Part shown: one piece after another, positions 47,329 through 55,866 of the stretch
Position numbering within the stretch: position 1 is the stretch's first letter
Layout: each line of letters begins with the position of its first letter
Origin: Deinococcus sp. AJ005
Lineage (GTDB): Bacteria > Deinococcota > Deinococci > Deinococcales > Deinococcaceae
Direction of reading: 5' to 3'
NCBI RefSeq assembly: GCF_009017495.1
Contig: NZ_CP044990.1
Span: forward strand, 2,983,001 to 3,047,000
Length of the DNA: 64,000 bases
The notes under the pieces: model-generated
What the model saw: only the letters and a program-made list of their open reading frames with translations
The model's database searches: none
What the model was told of the DNA's origin: nothing
Translations under genes and position numbers: made by a program

Positions 47329-48354
47329 ATGAGTGCCGCACCCTCTTTCATGCTGTCTGCCCAGCTCCGCGCCGGGGCCTACGGCGCGTGGGCAGGCGGC
47401 CACCCCGGCGCACCCGAAGTCGGCGTGACGGTGCCCGTTCAGGATGAAAGTGAAATCCGGGCCGTTGTGGAAGTGCTGCTGAAGCTGAAGGCAGAAGTCA
47501 CCCTGCTGGTCTCTCCGACCCTCGCCCGGCACGCACCAGACGCCCTTTACGCTGCCACACAGGCCGGGCATGAGATCGCCGGAATGGGTGAGTCAGAGCA
47601 GATCAGCGCGTTCGAGGTGGCTGCCGCTCAGGCCGTTCAAAGCTGGGATTCGGAATATCCGAGCCGCGCCAGCCTGCGCCTGCTGGCCGCACAGGGCGTT
47701 CATCCGCTGCCCCTGCCGCTGGAGAAGCCTCAGCCGGGGCAGACAGTGCGCGTGTTGCCGGGAGAACTGGAACAGAGGCTGCCGAAGATGCGGGCGCTGG
47801 GTTACCGCCCCGTCCCTGTACGCGACATTCCGGGCTTACGGCTGGCCGGACCGCGTGACCTGCTGCTGCACCTTTACACCCATACCGTAGAGGCCAATTT
47901 TGCCCGCAACCACGGCGTGATCGATCTGGCGCAGCGGGCCGACGCCGTGATGCGGGTGGCCGCGCTGGACCACGCGCCGGAGCCGCTGCCCTTGCCGCGA
48001 GACACCCCCACCGCCGAGCTGCACCTGCACTCGCCGCGCATCGTGGGGCTGGCCGGGCGAAGTGCGCTGACCGCCTACCGCGCCTATCTCCGCAGCCTGC
48101 GGGACGTGGCCGCCGCCATGCAGACGCTGCCCGAATTGCAAGGCTCGCGGGCGGTGTTCGCCGTGACGCTGTTTCACGCACAACTGGAACAGGGCGGCTT
48201 TGAGCTGTTGCCCCTGCCGCCCGCCCGCGCCCGCATCTATGGCCTGGGCTTTCGCGTGCTGCGGATCGTTTACGGCACCGCCCGCCCGCCCAGCGAGCCG
48301 CAACCGAAGATGGCCTGGATGACGCGGGAGGCATTTCTAGCGAAGTACGGGTGA
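47329..48354 (+). CDS. YkoP-like protein with degenerate deacetylase domain
   Basis: A 341-residue cytoplasmic protein in two parts. Residues 1-190 look like a NodB-type barrel by order of strands (VGVTVPVQDESEIRAVVEVL, VTLLVSPTLARHAPDALYAA, QAGHEIAGMGESE) but without TFDDGP or the His pair, so no catalysis is expected. Residues 220-341 (TAELHLHSPRIVGLAGRSAL ... YGLGFRVLRIVYGTARPPSE) match the YkoP-like domain. TACAGT (47317-47322) ends 6 nt before ATG 47329. It adjoins the glycan gene cluster. Confidence 0.7.
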   Translation: MSAAPSFMLSAQLRAGAYGAWAGGHPGAPEVGVTVPVQDESEIRAVVEVLLKLKAEVTLLVSPTLARHAPDALYAATQAGHEIAGMGESEQISAFEVAAAQAVQSWDSEYPSRASLRLLAAQGVHPLPLPLEKPQPGQTVRVLPGELEQRLPKMRALGYRPVPVRDIPGLRLAGPRDLLLHLYTHTVEANFARNHGVIDLAQRADAVMRVAALDHAPEPLPLPRDTPTAELHLHSPRIVGLAGRSALTAYRAYLRSLRDVAAAMQTLPELQGSRAVFAVTLFHAQLEQGGFELLPLPPARARIYGLGFRVLRIVYGTARPPSEPQPKMAWMTREAFLAKYG

Positions 48355-48387
48355 GGGGCTAGAGGCGCACTGAACGGGCCAGAGACG

Positions 48388-48415
48388 TTGCACTGCCACT
48401 CAGCCTCACTACAAT
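48388..48415 (+). promoter_or_regulatory. Leaderless promoter of the nitroreductase gene
   Basis: TTGCAC (48388-48393) and TACAAT (48410-48415) are 16 bp apart; the -10 ends 7 nt before ATG 48423. Confidence 0.75.
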
Positions 48416-48422
48416 CTCCAAC

Positions 48423-49235
48423 ATGAAAACCGTGGCCCAGACGCTGACCGCACACCGCTCCATCCGACAGTTCAAACCTGATGAAATTCCTCAAAATGTT
48501 ATTGACGAGGTGCTGCAAGAGGCCATCATGGGCACATCTTCGTCGGGGAACCTCAATAGTTACTCCATAATCGTGACCCGTGACCCGGCGCGAAAACGGC
48601 GGCTGTACGAATTGCACAGCGAGCAGGAGTTTGTCCTTCAGGCCCCGCTGGTGATCACCTTTTGCGCCGACTGGCACCGCACGCGGCAGTGGCTGAAGCT
48701 TCGTGGGGCGCGGGACAATTTCAACAACTTCCTGGGCTATCAGGTGGCCGCGAACGAGGCGATGCTGATTTCGCAGAGCGTGACGCTGGGCTTTGAGGCG
48801 CGGGGCTACGGCATCTGTTACATGGGGACCACGTTGCAGGCCATGCAGGACATCGCCGACTACCTGAACCTTCCCGAGACCTGCCTGCCCATCACCACCA
48901 TCGTGGTGGGTGTCCCAGATGAGCAGCCAGAACGGCGTGAGCGCCTGCCGATGCGGGCCTATATCCACGACGAAACCTATCAGGAGCTTGGGCCATCTGA
49001 TCTGGAGGAGCTGTATGCGGCGCGGGAGGAAAGTGGCTGGCAGCGGTACATGTCCATGCCGCATCTGAAGGCCATGTGCGAGGAGGGCGGCATCACCTCG
49101 CTGGCGCAGATGTACACCAGTCCCTACAAATATGACCCGGACGCTTACGCGGCAACGTCACAGAAGGTGCTGGAGGCGCTCAGGGGGCGGGGATTTTTGC
49201 CGGGTGGGGTGGAGGTCGGGCAGGATGAGCAATGA
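48423..49235 (+). CDS. Nitroreductase family protein
   Basis: A 270-residue FMN-dependent oxidoreductase of the NfsA/Frp group: HRSIRQFKPDEIPQNVIDEVL (residues 11-31), SSGNLNSYSIIVT (about 39-51), and GYGICYMGTTLQ (about 128). It reduces nitro compounds, quinones or flavins with NAD(P)H. The C-terminal extension after residue 170 wraps the FMN site in this group. Leaderless start. Confidence 0.9.
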   Translation: MKTVAQTLTAHRSIRQFKPDEIPQNVIDEVLQEAIMGTSSSGNLNSYSIIVTRDPARKRRLYELHSEQEFVLQAPLVITFCADWHRTRQWLKLRGARDNFNNFLGYQVAANEAMLISQSVTLGFEARGYGICYMGTTLQAMQDIADYLNLPETCLPITTIVVGVPDEQPERRERLPMRAYIHDETYQELGPSDLEELYAAREESGWQRYMSMPHLKAMCEEGGITSLAQMYTSPYKYDPDAYAATSQKVLEALRGRGFLPGGVEVGQDEQ

Positions 49236-49384
49236 GGGTCAGGCGTTACGCTCGCGCTGACCTGACCACCCCTCAAAACTTCTGACCTGAAACAGAAAGT
49301 CGGCTCTCACAGGTTTTTTCTACGATGAAGCCCCTTTCCCAAAATCGCCCTCCAGTTGAGAAGTGATGAGGGTCATAGCGGTAC

Positions 49385-50068
49385 TCACTTGATGTGCAAA
49401 ACGTCTTTAACCCCATTCATGCCGATCAACTCAATATCGCTCCGACGACTCAACTCCCAGTCATCACGCTTGAGACGCCAGCGATTCAACACGGCTGGCT
49501 CGCCCCGCCGCGTGGCCCAGTTGCTCCCGTTCGGTTGGTAGCCCATGCTCTCGGACACACGGTTAGACGGCAGATTGTCAAAAAAAGCCTCACTGGCCGC
49601 TTCCGCCGCCCCAAATCCTTCGAAGGCAAGGTGCAGGATAGCGGCACGCATCTCACGTCCCAGACCTTGTTGCCAGGCGCTCGGAGCCAGCCAGGAAAAG
49701 CTGGTGACGGTCCGGCAAGTATCGAAATCCACGCCGATCAAGTCCTGCATTCCCACGGCCTGCTCGCCCAGCATGACCACAAAGTACAGACGCCAGAAAT
49801 CGGGGCGAACGTTGCCCCGCCCCCGCCAGATGGACTGAAGCCACTTCCTTTCGCGTACTGGATTGTCTTCATACAAAGACATGGGATCATCGAATGGGTA
49901 AGGTTGTTGCGCGCCCACACCATCACGAACAATGGGAAGGAGCTGGGCCAGCAGTTCGTCCGTGGCTCCATGAAGCTCCAGCTTGGGCGTGGTGACTTTG
50001 AGGCTCAGTGGCGGATAGAGATCGGTGGGCACTACCGTAGGAGAACACGGTTGGCCCAGAGAATCCAT
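49385..50068 (-). CDS. GNAT family N-acetyltransferase (RimJ/RimL-like)
   Basis: A 227-residue acetyltransferase: GEQAVGMQDLIGVDFDTCRT in the middle, motif A SWLAPSAWQQGLGREMRAAI (about 130-149) with QxxGxG-type QQGLGR, and ASEAFFDNLPSNRVSESMGY as the C-terminal motif. Slightly lower GC than its neighbours. ATG 50068 (MDSLGQPCS) is taken over TTG 50074. No partner gene. The 230 bp upstream hold nothing recognisable. Confidence 0.82.
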   Translation of the reverse strand: MDSLGQPCSPTVVPTDLYPPLSLKVTTPKLELHGATDELLAQLLPIVRDGVGAQQPYPFDDPMSLYEDNPVRERKWLQSIWRGRGNVRPDFWRLYFVVMLGEQAVGMQDLIGVDFDTCRTVTSFSWLAPSAWQQGLGREMRAAILHLAFEGFGAAEAASEAFFDNLPSNRVSESMGYQPNGSNWATRRGEPAVLNRWRLKRDDWELSRRSDIELIGMNGVKDVLHIK

Positions 50069-50295
50069 ATGCAAAACGGCTGATCAGGAAGCGGCACAGA
50101 GTTCGCGCACAAACCTGCGCCAAGAAATTTCTCCTGCTGCAATTCCCCTTCCAGGCGCGAGTCTGCTCTCCCCTTTCCATTCGTTAGTCGTCTGGCCGTT
50201 CCTCGTTTTGAGGGGGAGTCAGCGCGCTGACCTATGATCCTGCAAGAGCATCAATACAGGTAAATAAATTAGACATCTCTCGGGCCTGCTTAGCC

Positions 50296-53181
50296 CTATC
50301 CCGGCAAACTAAATCTCAACTTCGTTCCCTGCCCCGGCCCGCTGTCCACATTCAATTCTCCCCCGGCCAGAGCGACGCGCTCGCGCAGGCCCGTCAGTCC
50401 CAAGTGGCCCTCCTGGGCGCGGGCCTCGGCCTGCTGCGGGGTGAAACCCTGGCCGTCGTCGCTGATGACCACGTCCACGCCGCCTTCTCCAAAGATCACA
50501 CGAATGGCGGCGCTGCTCGCCCCAGCGTGCTTGTCCACGTTGTTCAGTGCCTCCTGCGCCAGCCGAAAGATGGTGAGTTCGGTGGCCGCGTTCAGACGGC
50601 GGTCATGGCCCCCGACTTCCAGACGGGTGGGCGTCTGCGCCTGCCCCGCCAGCCATTCCAGCGCGGGCAGCAGCCCCAAATCGTCCAGCACACTGGGACG
50701 CAGGTTGCGGGCAAAGCGGCGCACGCTGTCCAACGCGGCGTTCAGGTCCGCCAGGATGTCGTCGGCGCGTTCCCGCTGCTCGCCGCTCAGCTCGCGCGCC
50801 AGCCTTGCCACCCGGCGGCCAGAGGCGGTCAACACCTGCGCGGTGTCGTCGTGCAGCTCGCGGCTGATGCGTTTGCGCTCTTCCTCCTGCGCCTGGGTGA
50901 ACAGGGAGAGATAGGTGCGGAGTTCGGACTGGCGGGAGGTGGCGGCCTCTAGCGCCTGCCCGCGCCGGGTGATCTCGTCCGCCAGGGTCTGGAGTTCGGA
51001 GAGGTCACGGGCGACGAGCAACACGCCGGAATCCGGGCCAGCCTCAACGGCGCTCAGGCGCACCTCTAGGCGGTAAGGACCAATTCCAATCTCGGCGCGG
51101 CCCCCGGCATTGCGGGTGCGGGCAGCGTCCCAGGCGGCGCTCAGGGCGTCACGGGTGGCGGGAGTGGGCAATGAAAGCAGCCTCTCCCCCACCAGCGGCC
51201 CGGTCAGCGGTTCCAGCAGGCGGGAGGCGGCGGGGTTGGCGTAAGTCACGGTCCCGCCCGCATCCGCGCTGAGGATCAGGTCATGTGCGCCCTCGGCCAG
51301 TTGGCGGTAACGGGCTTCCTCTCGCTCCAGGGCAGACAGCAGGCGCACACGGGTCAGCGTCTGGGCCATCTGATCGGCCACGCTGCGGGCCAGTTGCAGA
51401 ACGTGATCGCCGGGAGCTTCCGGGCTAGGATCATCGGCGTATAAGAATCCCAGCGGGTGGACGTCGTCGCCCAGGGGCACGATCAGCCCGCTGCCCGCCA
51501 CTGGAAGGCAGGCGCGGCGGGGCAGGGGGCGGGGGCCGCGTCCCAGTTGGGCCTTCAACGAGGCCAGTTCTTCCGGTGTGGGCGGATACAGGTTGAACGT
51601 GGCGCAACGCAGCACCTCGCCCGCGTCGTCAGTCAGGGCGATCAGACCGCGCCCCGCGTTCAGGGCCAGGGTGGTCAGGCGCACCGCCCCGGCCAGCGCG
51701 TCATCGTCCTGACTCTCGCCCAGCACGCGGCCCACGTTCAGCAGCACGGCGGCCTCGCGCTCGCGGCGCAGTTCTTCCTCGTACAGGCGGGCATTTTCCA
51801 CGGCCAGCGATGCCTGCGCGGCGAAGACCCCGGCCAGCGCCAGATCATCGTCGTCCAGCGGCAACGGCGCTTCCCAGTACAGCGTCAGGGTACCGAAGAC
51901 CCCGGCGCGGGTAATCAACGGCAGGCCCAGCACGCCCTTGTAGGGGTAGCGGTTCTGGGCCAGCAACTGGCGGGTGTAGCGGCTGCCACCGCCGGAATTG
52001 GCGTTCGCCAGATCGTGGGCGGCCACCGGTTCGCGGCGCTGGGCCGCCCGTCCGGTCACGCCCGCGCCCATCTTGGCCCGCACGCGCAACACGTATTCGC
52101 TGGGCAGGCCCACGGCGCTACGGATGCTCAGGGTGCGCCCATCCGGCTGGGCCTCGTAGATGGCGGCGGCGTCGGCGCGGAAAAGAGGCATGGCCCGCTC
52201 CAGCACGCGGGCGAGTGTGTCTCCCAGGTGCAGGCTGCCCGCCAGCGCTGCCCCAGCCTCGCGCAGCGCCTCGGCGGCCTCGCGTTTGCGGGTCTCAATG
52301 CCGTACAGGCGGGCGTTGTCAATCGCCAGAGATGCCTGCTCGGCCAGCGCCAGCACCAGCCGGGCGTCGTCTTCGGTGGCCGTTGCACCGGGCCTGCGGC
52401 TGTCCACGTACAGCACCCCCAGCGGCTGCCCGCGTGCGCTGAGGGGAGCGATCACCGCCGCTTCGGGATTCAATTCCAGCAGGCCCTGGGCCATCGGTGA
52501 ATCAGCGTCCCTGGCGCGTTCAAAGCGGATCGCCTCACCCCGGCGGATCAGCGTTTCCAGACTGACCGGGCCGACACCCACGCCTCCGGTGAACGTCTCA
52601 TCAAAGCCGTGCGAGAACACGTCCCCCGTTCTGGCCCCGCCCTCGCCGAACTCATTGAACAGGGCCACGAACGCGCGCGAGAATCCCAGCGCCTGGGCCG
52701 CACTCTGGGCCGTGCGGGTCAGCACCTCGGCCAGATCCAGACTGCCCGCCAAACGGCGCACCAGGGCTTCCACCGTTTCGGCCACGCGTCCGCGTCCGCG
52801 CCGGGCCTCGCGGGCCTGCACGCCTTCCAGGGCCAGCGCCAGCAGCGGCACCAGCGCCGAGAGTTCCGCCACTCCTTCCGAACTGGCTCCCACGAATTCC
52901 AGCACTCCGTAGCCGAAGGGGAGGCAGACCAGCATGCCTTCCTCCAGCATTCCGTTTTCCGACACAGCGCCGCCGTCCAGCGCCCGCCGGGCCAGCGTGC
53001 CGTCGCTGAGGCCCAGGCCGCGTCCTTCCTGGGCCAGAGCTTCCAGGCGGCCCGCCTCCCCCTCGGCCACCCAGACCTGAACGCCGTGCGCCGCCGTGAC
53101 CTGGCAGGCGTACTCCGCCAGCGCCGAGGCAAAAGCGCGGGCAGTCTGGGCAGCGGCGAGGGTGGGGGGCAGGGGGGTCAT
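50296..53181 (-). CDS. Multi-GAF/PAS sensor histidine kinase
   Basis: A 961-residue soluble histidine kinase. In order: a divergent GAF-like region (1-125), three GAF domains (about 135-295, 300-470, 475-625), a PAS domain (about 630-745, [20 protein letters not shown]), coiled coil, then HisKA_3 with the phospho-His in [17 protein letters not shown] (about 772) and an HATPase with [18 protein letters not shown] and GLTGLRERV. This NarX/LiaS-type core normally pairs with a NarL-type regulator, but none is adjacent. No membrane segment, so it senses a cytoplasmic ligand. Confidence 0.93.
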   Translation of the reverse strand: MTPLPPTLAAAQTARAFASALAEYACQVTAAHGVQVWVAEGEAGRLEALAQEGRGLGLSDGTLARRALDGGAVSENGMLEEGMLVCLPFGYGVLEFVGASSEGVAELSALVPLLALALEGVQAREARRGRGRVAETVEALVRRLAGSLDLAEVLTRTAQSAAQALGFSRAFVALFNEFGEGGARTGDVFSHGFDETFTGGVGVGPVSLETLIRRGEAIRFERARDADSPMAQGLLELNPEAAVIAPLSARGQPLGVLYVDSRRPGATATEDDARLVLALAEQASLAIDNARLYGIETRKREAAEALREAGAALAGSLHLGDTLARVLERAMPLFRADAAAIYEAQPDGRTLSIRSAVGLPSEYVLRVRAKMGAGVTGRAAQRREPVAAHDLANANSGGGSRYTRQLLAQNRYPYKGVLGLPLITRAGVFGTLTLYWEAPLPLDDDDLALAGVFAAQASLAVENARLYEEELRREREAAVLLNVGRVLGESQDDDALAGAVRLTTLALNAGRGLIALTDDAGEVLRCATFNLYPPTPEELASLKAQLGRGPRPLPRRACLPVAGSGLIVPLGDDVHPLGFLYADDPSPEAPGDHVLQLARSVADQMAQTLTRVRLLSALEREEARYRQLAEGAHDLILSADAGGTVTYANPAASRLLEPLTGPLVGERLLSLPTPATRDALSAAWDAARTRNAGGRAEIGIGPYRLEVRLSAVEAGPDSGVLLVARDLSELQTLADEITRRGQALEAATSRQSELRTYLSLFTQAQEEERKRISRELHDDTAQVLTASGRRVARLARELSGEQRERADDILADLNAALDSVRRFARNLRPSVLDDLGLLPALEWLAGQAQTPTRLEVGGHDRRLNAATELTIFRLAQEALNNVDKHAGASSAAIRVIFGEGGVDVVISDDGQGFTPQQAEARAQEGHLGLTGLRERVALAGGELNVDSGPGQGTKLRFSLPG

Positions 53182-53340
53182 GGGTGGGGGAAGGGTCCAG
53201 ACAGGTGACCAGAAAATAGACTTCCGGCAACTTCATTCTCGCACCTGTCCGCCATCCAGAAGAGGCCAGCACAGGGCAGCGCTGCCGAGGACGCCCAAGT
53301 ACCGAGTAGCCGCACTTCTCTTCCGGCCTAGCCAGCCCGC

Positions 53341-53369
53341 TTGACCCGTCCGCCCTCAGCCTCTACCTT
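53341..53369 (+). promoter_or_regulatory. Promoter of the asd leader
   Basis: TTGACC (53341-53346) and TACCTT (53364-53369) are exactly 17 bp apart; the -10 ends 6 nt before the leader-peptide ATG at 53376, so transcription should begin at that ATG. Confidence 0.75.
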
Positions 53370-53375
53370 GCGTCT

Positions 53376-53411
53376 ATGAGCCGCGCCGTTTTCACCACGA
53401 TGACTCCGTAG
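53376..53411 (+). CDS. asd leader peptide [11 protein letters not shown]
   Basis: An 11-codon frame, ATG 53376 to TAG 53409-53411, encoding [11 protein letters not shown]. Codons 7-10 are ACC ACG ATG ACT (Thr-Thr-Met-Thr). Threonine and methionine are both end products of the pathway that starts with asd. The frame has no room for a ribosome binding site and would be translated leaderless. Its stop codon directly abuts the first arm (53413-53418) of the antiterminator, the classic attenuator geometry. Confidence 0.7.
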   Translation: MSRAVFTTMTP

Positions 53412-53412
53412 C

Positions 53413-53460
53413 GGCGGCCTGTGTCACTCAGCCGCCCGCAGACCGCGTGGCGGATTTTTT
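53413..53460 (+). promoter_or_regulatory. Candidate Thr/Met transcription attenuator of asd
   Basis: Antiterminator: GGCGGC (53413-53418) pairs with GCCGCC (53431-53436). Terminator: CCGCCCGC (53432-53439) pairs with GCG and GGCGG (53445-53447, 53449-53453), one bulged T, 5-nt loop, followed by ATTTTTT (53454-53460). The two structures share 53432-53436 and exclude each other. A ribosome stalled on the Thr/Met codons leaves 53413-53418 free and favours read-through; one finishing at the stop covers it and allows termination. The asd SD (AAGGAG, 53466-53471) follows. Confidence 0.7.
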
Positions 53461-53478
53461 GTCTCAAGGAGAACGATC

Positions 53479-54498
53479 ATGCGCGTAGCCATTGTGGGAG
53501 CCACCGGAGCCGTCGGACACGAGTTGATGCAGGTGCTGGAAAAGAGCAGCCTGAAGTTTGACGAGCTGCTGCTGTTCGCCTCGCCGCGTTCGGCAGGCAG
53601 CAAACTGACCTTCAAGGGCCAGGAATTGACCGTGCAGATCACCCCGGAAGGCGCAATCGACGCCGACGTGATCCTGGCCTCGGCAGGCGGCGCGATCAGC
53701 AAGGAAAAGGCCCCGGCGTGGGTGGCCGGGGGCGCGGTGGTCATCGACAATTCCAGCGCCTTCCGCTATGACCCGCAGGTGCCGTTGGTGGTGCCGGAAG
53801 TGAACGGCGAGGCCGCGCTGCACCACAAAGGCATCATCGCCAACCCGAACTGCACCACCGCCGTCGCCGTGCTGGCCGTGGCCCCCATCCACCGCGAATA
53901 CGGCGTCAAGCGCATGATCGTCTCTACCTATCAGGCCACCAGCGGCGCGGGCCAGAAGGGCATGGACGAACTGCTGACCCAGACCCATATGGTCCTGCAC
54001 GGCAAGGAGGCCGGGCACGAGGTCTTCTCGCACCCGATTCCCTTCAACGTGATTCCGCACATCGATGCCTTTCAGGACAATGGTTACACCAAAGAAGAGA
54101 TGAAGGTGGCCTGGGAAACGCGCAAGATCATCGGGGACGAGTCTCTGAAGATCAGTTGCACGGCGGTGCGGATTCCCACCCTGCGGACGCACAGCGAGGC
54201 GATCACGCTGGAGCTGGAGCGCCCCGCCACACCGGAAGCCGTGCGCGAACTGCTGTCCCGCTCTGCCGGTGTAGAAGTGCGCGACAACCCAGGGGAAGGG
54301 CTGTACCCGATGCCCCTGACTGCCAGCGGCAAATACGACGTGGAGGTGGGCCGCATCCGCGCAAGTCTGGTGTTCGACGGCGGCATCGACCTGTTCGTGG
54401 CCGGGGATCAACTGCTCAAGGGCGCGGCCCTGAACGCCGTGCAGATCGCGGAGTATTTGCAGGAACATGGTGCGTTGAAAGAAAAGCAGCGAGTTTAA
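53479..54498 (+). CDS. asd: Aspartate-semialdehyde dehydrogenase
   Basis: A 339-residue enzyme reducing aspartyl phosphate to the semialdehyde, the branch point to Lys/diaminopimelate, Thr and Met. [11 protein letters not shown] (residues 8-18) is the NADP site; the nucleophile Cys is in [11 protein letters not shown] (about 127) and the catalytic His in [12 protein letters not shown] (about 240). It is SD-led (AAGGAG 7 nt before ATG) unlike most genes here, as expected behind an attenuator. Its stop is 1 nt from repeat copy E. Confidence 0.96.
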   Translation: MRVAIVGATGAVGHELMQVLEKSSLKFDELLLFASPRSAGSKLTFKGQELTVQITPEGAIDADVILASAGGAISKEKAPAWVAGGAVVIDNSSAFRYDPQVPLVVPEVNGEAALHHKGIIANPNCTTAVAVLAVAPIHREYGVKRMIVSTYQATSGAGQKGMDELLTQTHMVLHGKEAGHEVFSHPIPFNVIPHIDAFQDNGYTKEEMKVAWETRKIIGDESLKISCTAVRIPTLRTHSEAITLELERPATPEAVRELLSRSAGVEVRDNPGEGLYPMPLTASGKYDVEVGRIRASLVFDGGIDLFVAGDQLLKGAALNAVQIAEYLQEHGALKEKQRV

Positions 54499-54499
54499 T

Positions 54500-54600
54500 A
54501 CGGACTCCGATTAGAAGGTGTTGAAAACACCTGAAAATCCGAGCGGAGCGAGAGGGAGAAAAACGGGTTTCGATCCCTCCACTCCACGCCCGGAACCCGT
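54500..54600 (+). repeat. Copy E of the ACGGAYTCCG mobile repeat, rearranged
   Basis: Starts with ACGGACTCCG (54500-54509), then the small hairpin AGGTGTT/AACACCT, then 'gaaaatccgagcgg' and 'gagaaaaacgggtt'. After that the right half is replaced by an inverted piece, 'ctccactccacgcccggaac' onward, so ACGGGTT and AACCCGT now face each other as a hairpin. No target duplication seen. It begins 1 nt after the asd stop and may serve as its 3' end. Confidence 0.75.
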
Positions 54601-54622
54601 ATAAGACAACCCATATTCCCAA

Positions 54623-54649
54623 CCCCTTTCCACAGCGGAGAGGGGCTTT
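54623..54649 (+). terminator. Terminator downstream of asd
   Basis: Arms CCCCTTTC (54623-54630) and GAGAGGGG (54638-54645), 7-nt loop, then cttt. Confidence 0.7.
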
Positions 54650-54739
54650 GCGTTGCATGTCAGATGAGCGCCACGGTGCGCCCCAATCATCTGAACTCTG
54701 AAACCTGAGCGCCGCACACAGATCGAGGCTGGTCCGACG

Positions 54740-54767
54740 TGTTAACTTCAGGTCAGATCGTTTAACA
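54740..54767. promoter_or_regulatory. Palindromic operator-like site
   Basis: TGTTAAC (54740-54746) and GTTTAACA (54760-54767) are inverted around a 13-bp spacer, extended outward by CGTG/CACG. It lies about 100 bp before the dienelactone hydrolase gene. Confidence 0.4.
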
Positions 54768-54865
54768 TCACGGCTTTTCGCCCCCCGTCTGTCTGGTATG
54801 GACTGAGGGCGTTCTTTTACCCCCGCCCAGGGCTGTGGCCCACCCACCGTCAGGAGGACTTGCAC

Positions 54866-55807
54866 ATGGCTGAAGACCGTCAGGATCTGTTCCGTTACGT
54901 TGTCGAGGAATTTGCAGAGGACTACCACGAGGGCGAGTTGCAGCGCCGCGAGTTCCTGCGCCGCATGACCCTGCTGGGCGGCGGCGTGATCGGCGCACGC
55001 GTGCTGCTGACCTCGCTGGGCATCGCCGGGATTACGGCCTCGGAACTGGCCAGCGCCCAGACTGCGCCGCCCCAGCCTGACCCGGCCAAGGGTGCAGGGA
55101 TGGTTGATCCGCGTGATCCCGCCATTTCTGTTAAGCCCGTCACTTACGAAGCCAACGGGTTTACCAATCTGGCGTATCTGGCCCGCCCGGCAGGCAATAC
55201 TCCCGCCCCCGGCGTGATCGTCATTCACGAGAACAAGGGCCTCCAGCCGCACATCCAGGACATCGCACGCCGTCTGGCCAAGGCCGGATACATTGCGATG
55301 GCCCCGGATCTGGTGTCTAAAATTGGCGGCACCCAGCAGTACATCGACACCGCGCAGATTTCCAGCTATCTGGCGCAGACCTCGGGCGACGAGCATGTGG
55401 CGAATCTGCTGGAGGCGGCCAAGGTCCTGAAAACCCAGCCGGGCGTGCAGGGCATCGGCGCCGTGGGCTTCTGCTTCGGCGGCGGCCTGACCTGGAGTCT
55501 CTCCACGGCGCTCCCGGAACTGAAAGCCGCCGTGCCGTTTTACGGTCCTGCGCCTGACGCAGCAAAGGTGCCGGACATCAAGGCAGCGGTGCTGGGCATT
55601 TACGGCGGCAACGACACCCGCATCAACGCGGGCATTCCAGCGCTGGAAACGGCCCTCAAGGCGGCGGGAACCACCTACGGGATCAAGATCTACGACGGCG
55701 CGGGCCACGCCTTTAACAACGACACCGGCGGCAGTTATGTCAAGGCCGCTGCCGACGACGCCTGGGCGCAGACGCTGGCCTGGTTTGACAAGTACCTGAA
55801 AGCGTAA
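54866..55807 (+). CDS. Dienelactone hydrolase family protein, Tat-exported
   Basis: A 313-residue alpha/beta hydrolase. N-terminal helix then a twin-arginine signal (LQRREFLRRMTLLGGG, about 32-47) and hydrophobic core to about 70. The catalytic triad is Cys in VGFCFGGGL (about 207), Asp in GIYGGNDTR (about 254) and His in GAGHAFNND (about 287); the oxyanion segment is IVIHENKGL. It hydrolyses lactone or ester bonds outside the cytoplasm. SD AGGAGG lies 7 nt before ATG 54866. Confidence 0.9.
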   Translation: MAEDRQDLFRYVVEEFAEDYHEGELQRREFLRRMTLLGGGVIGARVLLTSLGIAGITASELASAQTAPPQPDPAKGAGMVDPRDPAISVKPVTYEANGFTNLAYLARPAGNTPAPGVIVIHENKGLQPHIQDIARRLAKAGYIAMAPDLVSKIGGTQQYIDTAQISSYLAQTSGDEHVANLLEAAKVLKTQPGVQGIGAVGFCFGGGLTWSLSTALPELKAAVPFYGPAPDAAKVPDIKAAVLGIYGGNDTRINAGIPALETALKAAGTTYGIKIYDGAGHAFNNDTGGSYVKAAADDAWAQTLAWFDKYLKA

Positions 55808-55825
55808 ACCTGTTGGTCAGGTGTG

Positions 55826-55866
55826 GGGGCCAGGGCAAACGCCTGCGGCCCCTCCGCTATTTTTTA
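55826..55866 (+). terminator. Terminator of the dienelactone hydrolase gene
   Basis: GGGGCC (55826-55831) and GGCCCC (55847-55852) with an inner GGC/GCC pair, followed by ctccgctaTTTTTT. It overlaps the stop region of the convergent secreted-protein gene. Confidence 0.7.

Noticed and set aside
49237..49267. GGTCAGG/CCTGACC hairpin after the nitroreductase gene as terminator
   Set aside because: There is no T-run on either strand and the loop is large, so I would not call it a terminator.
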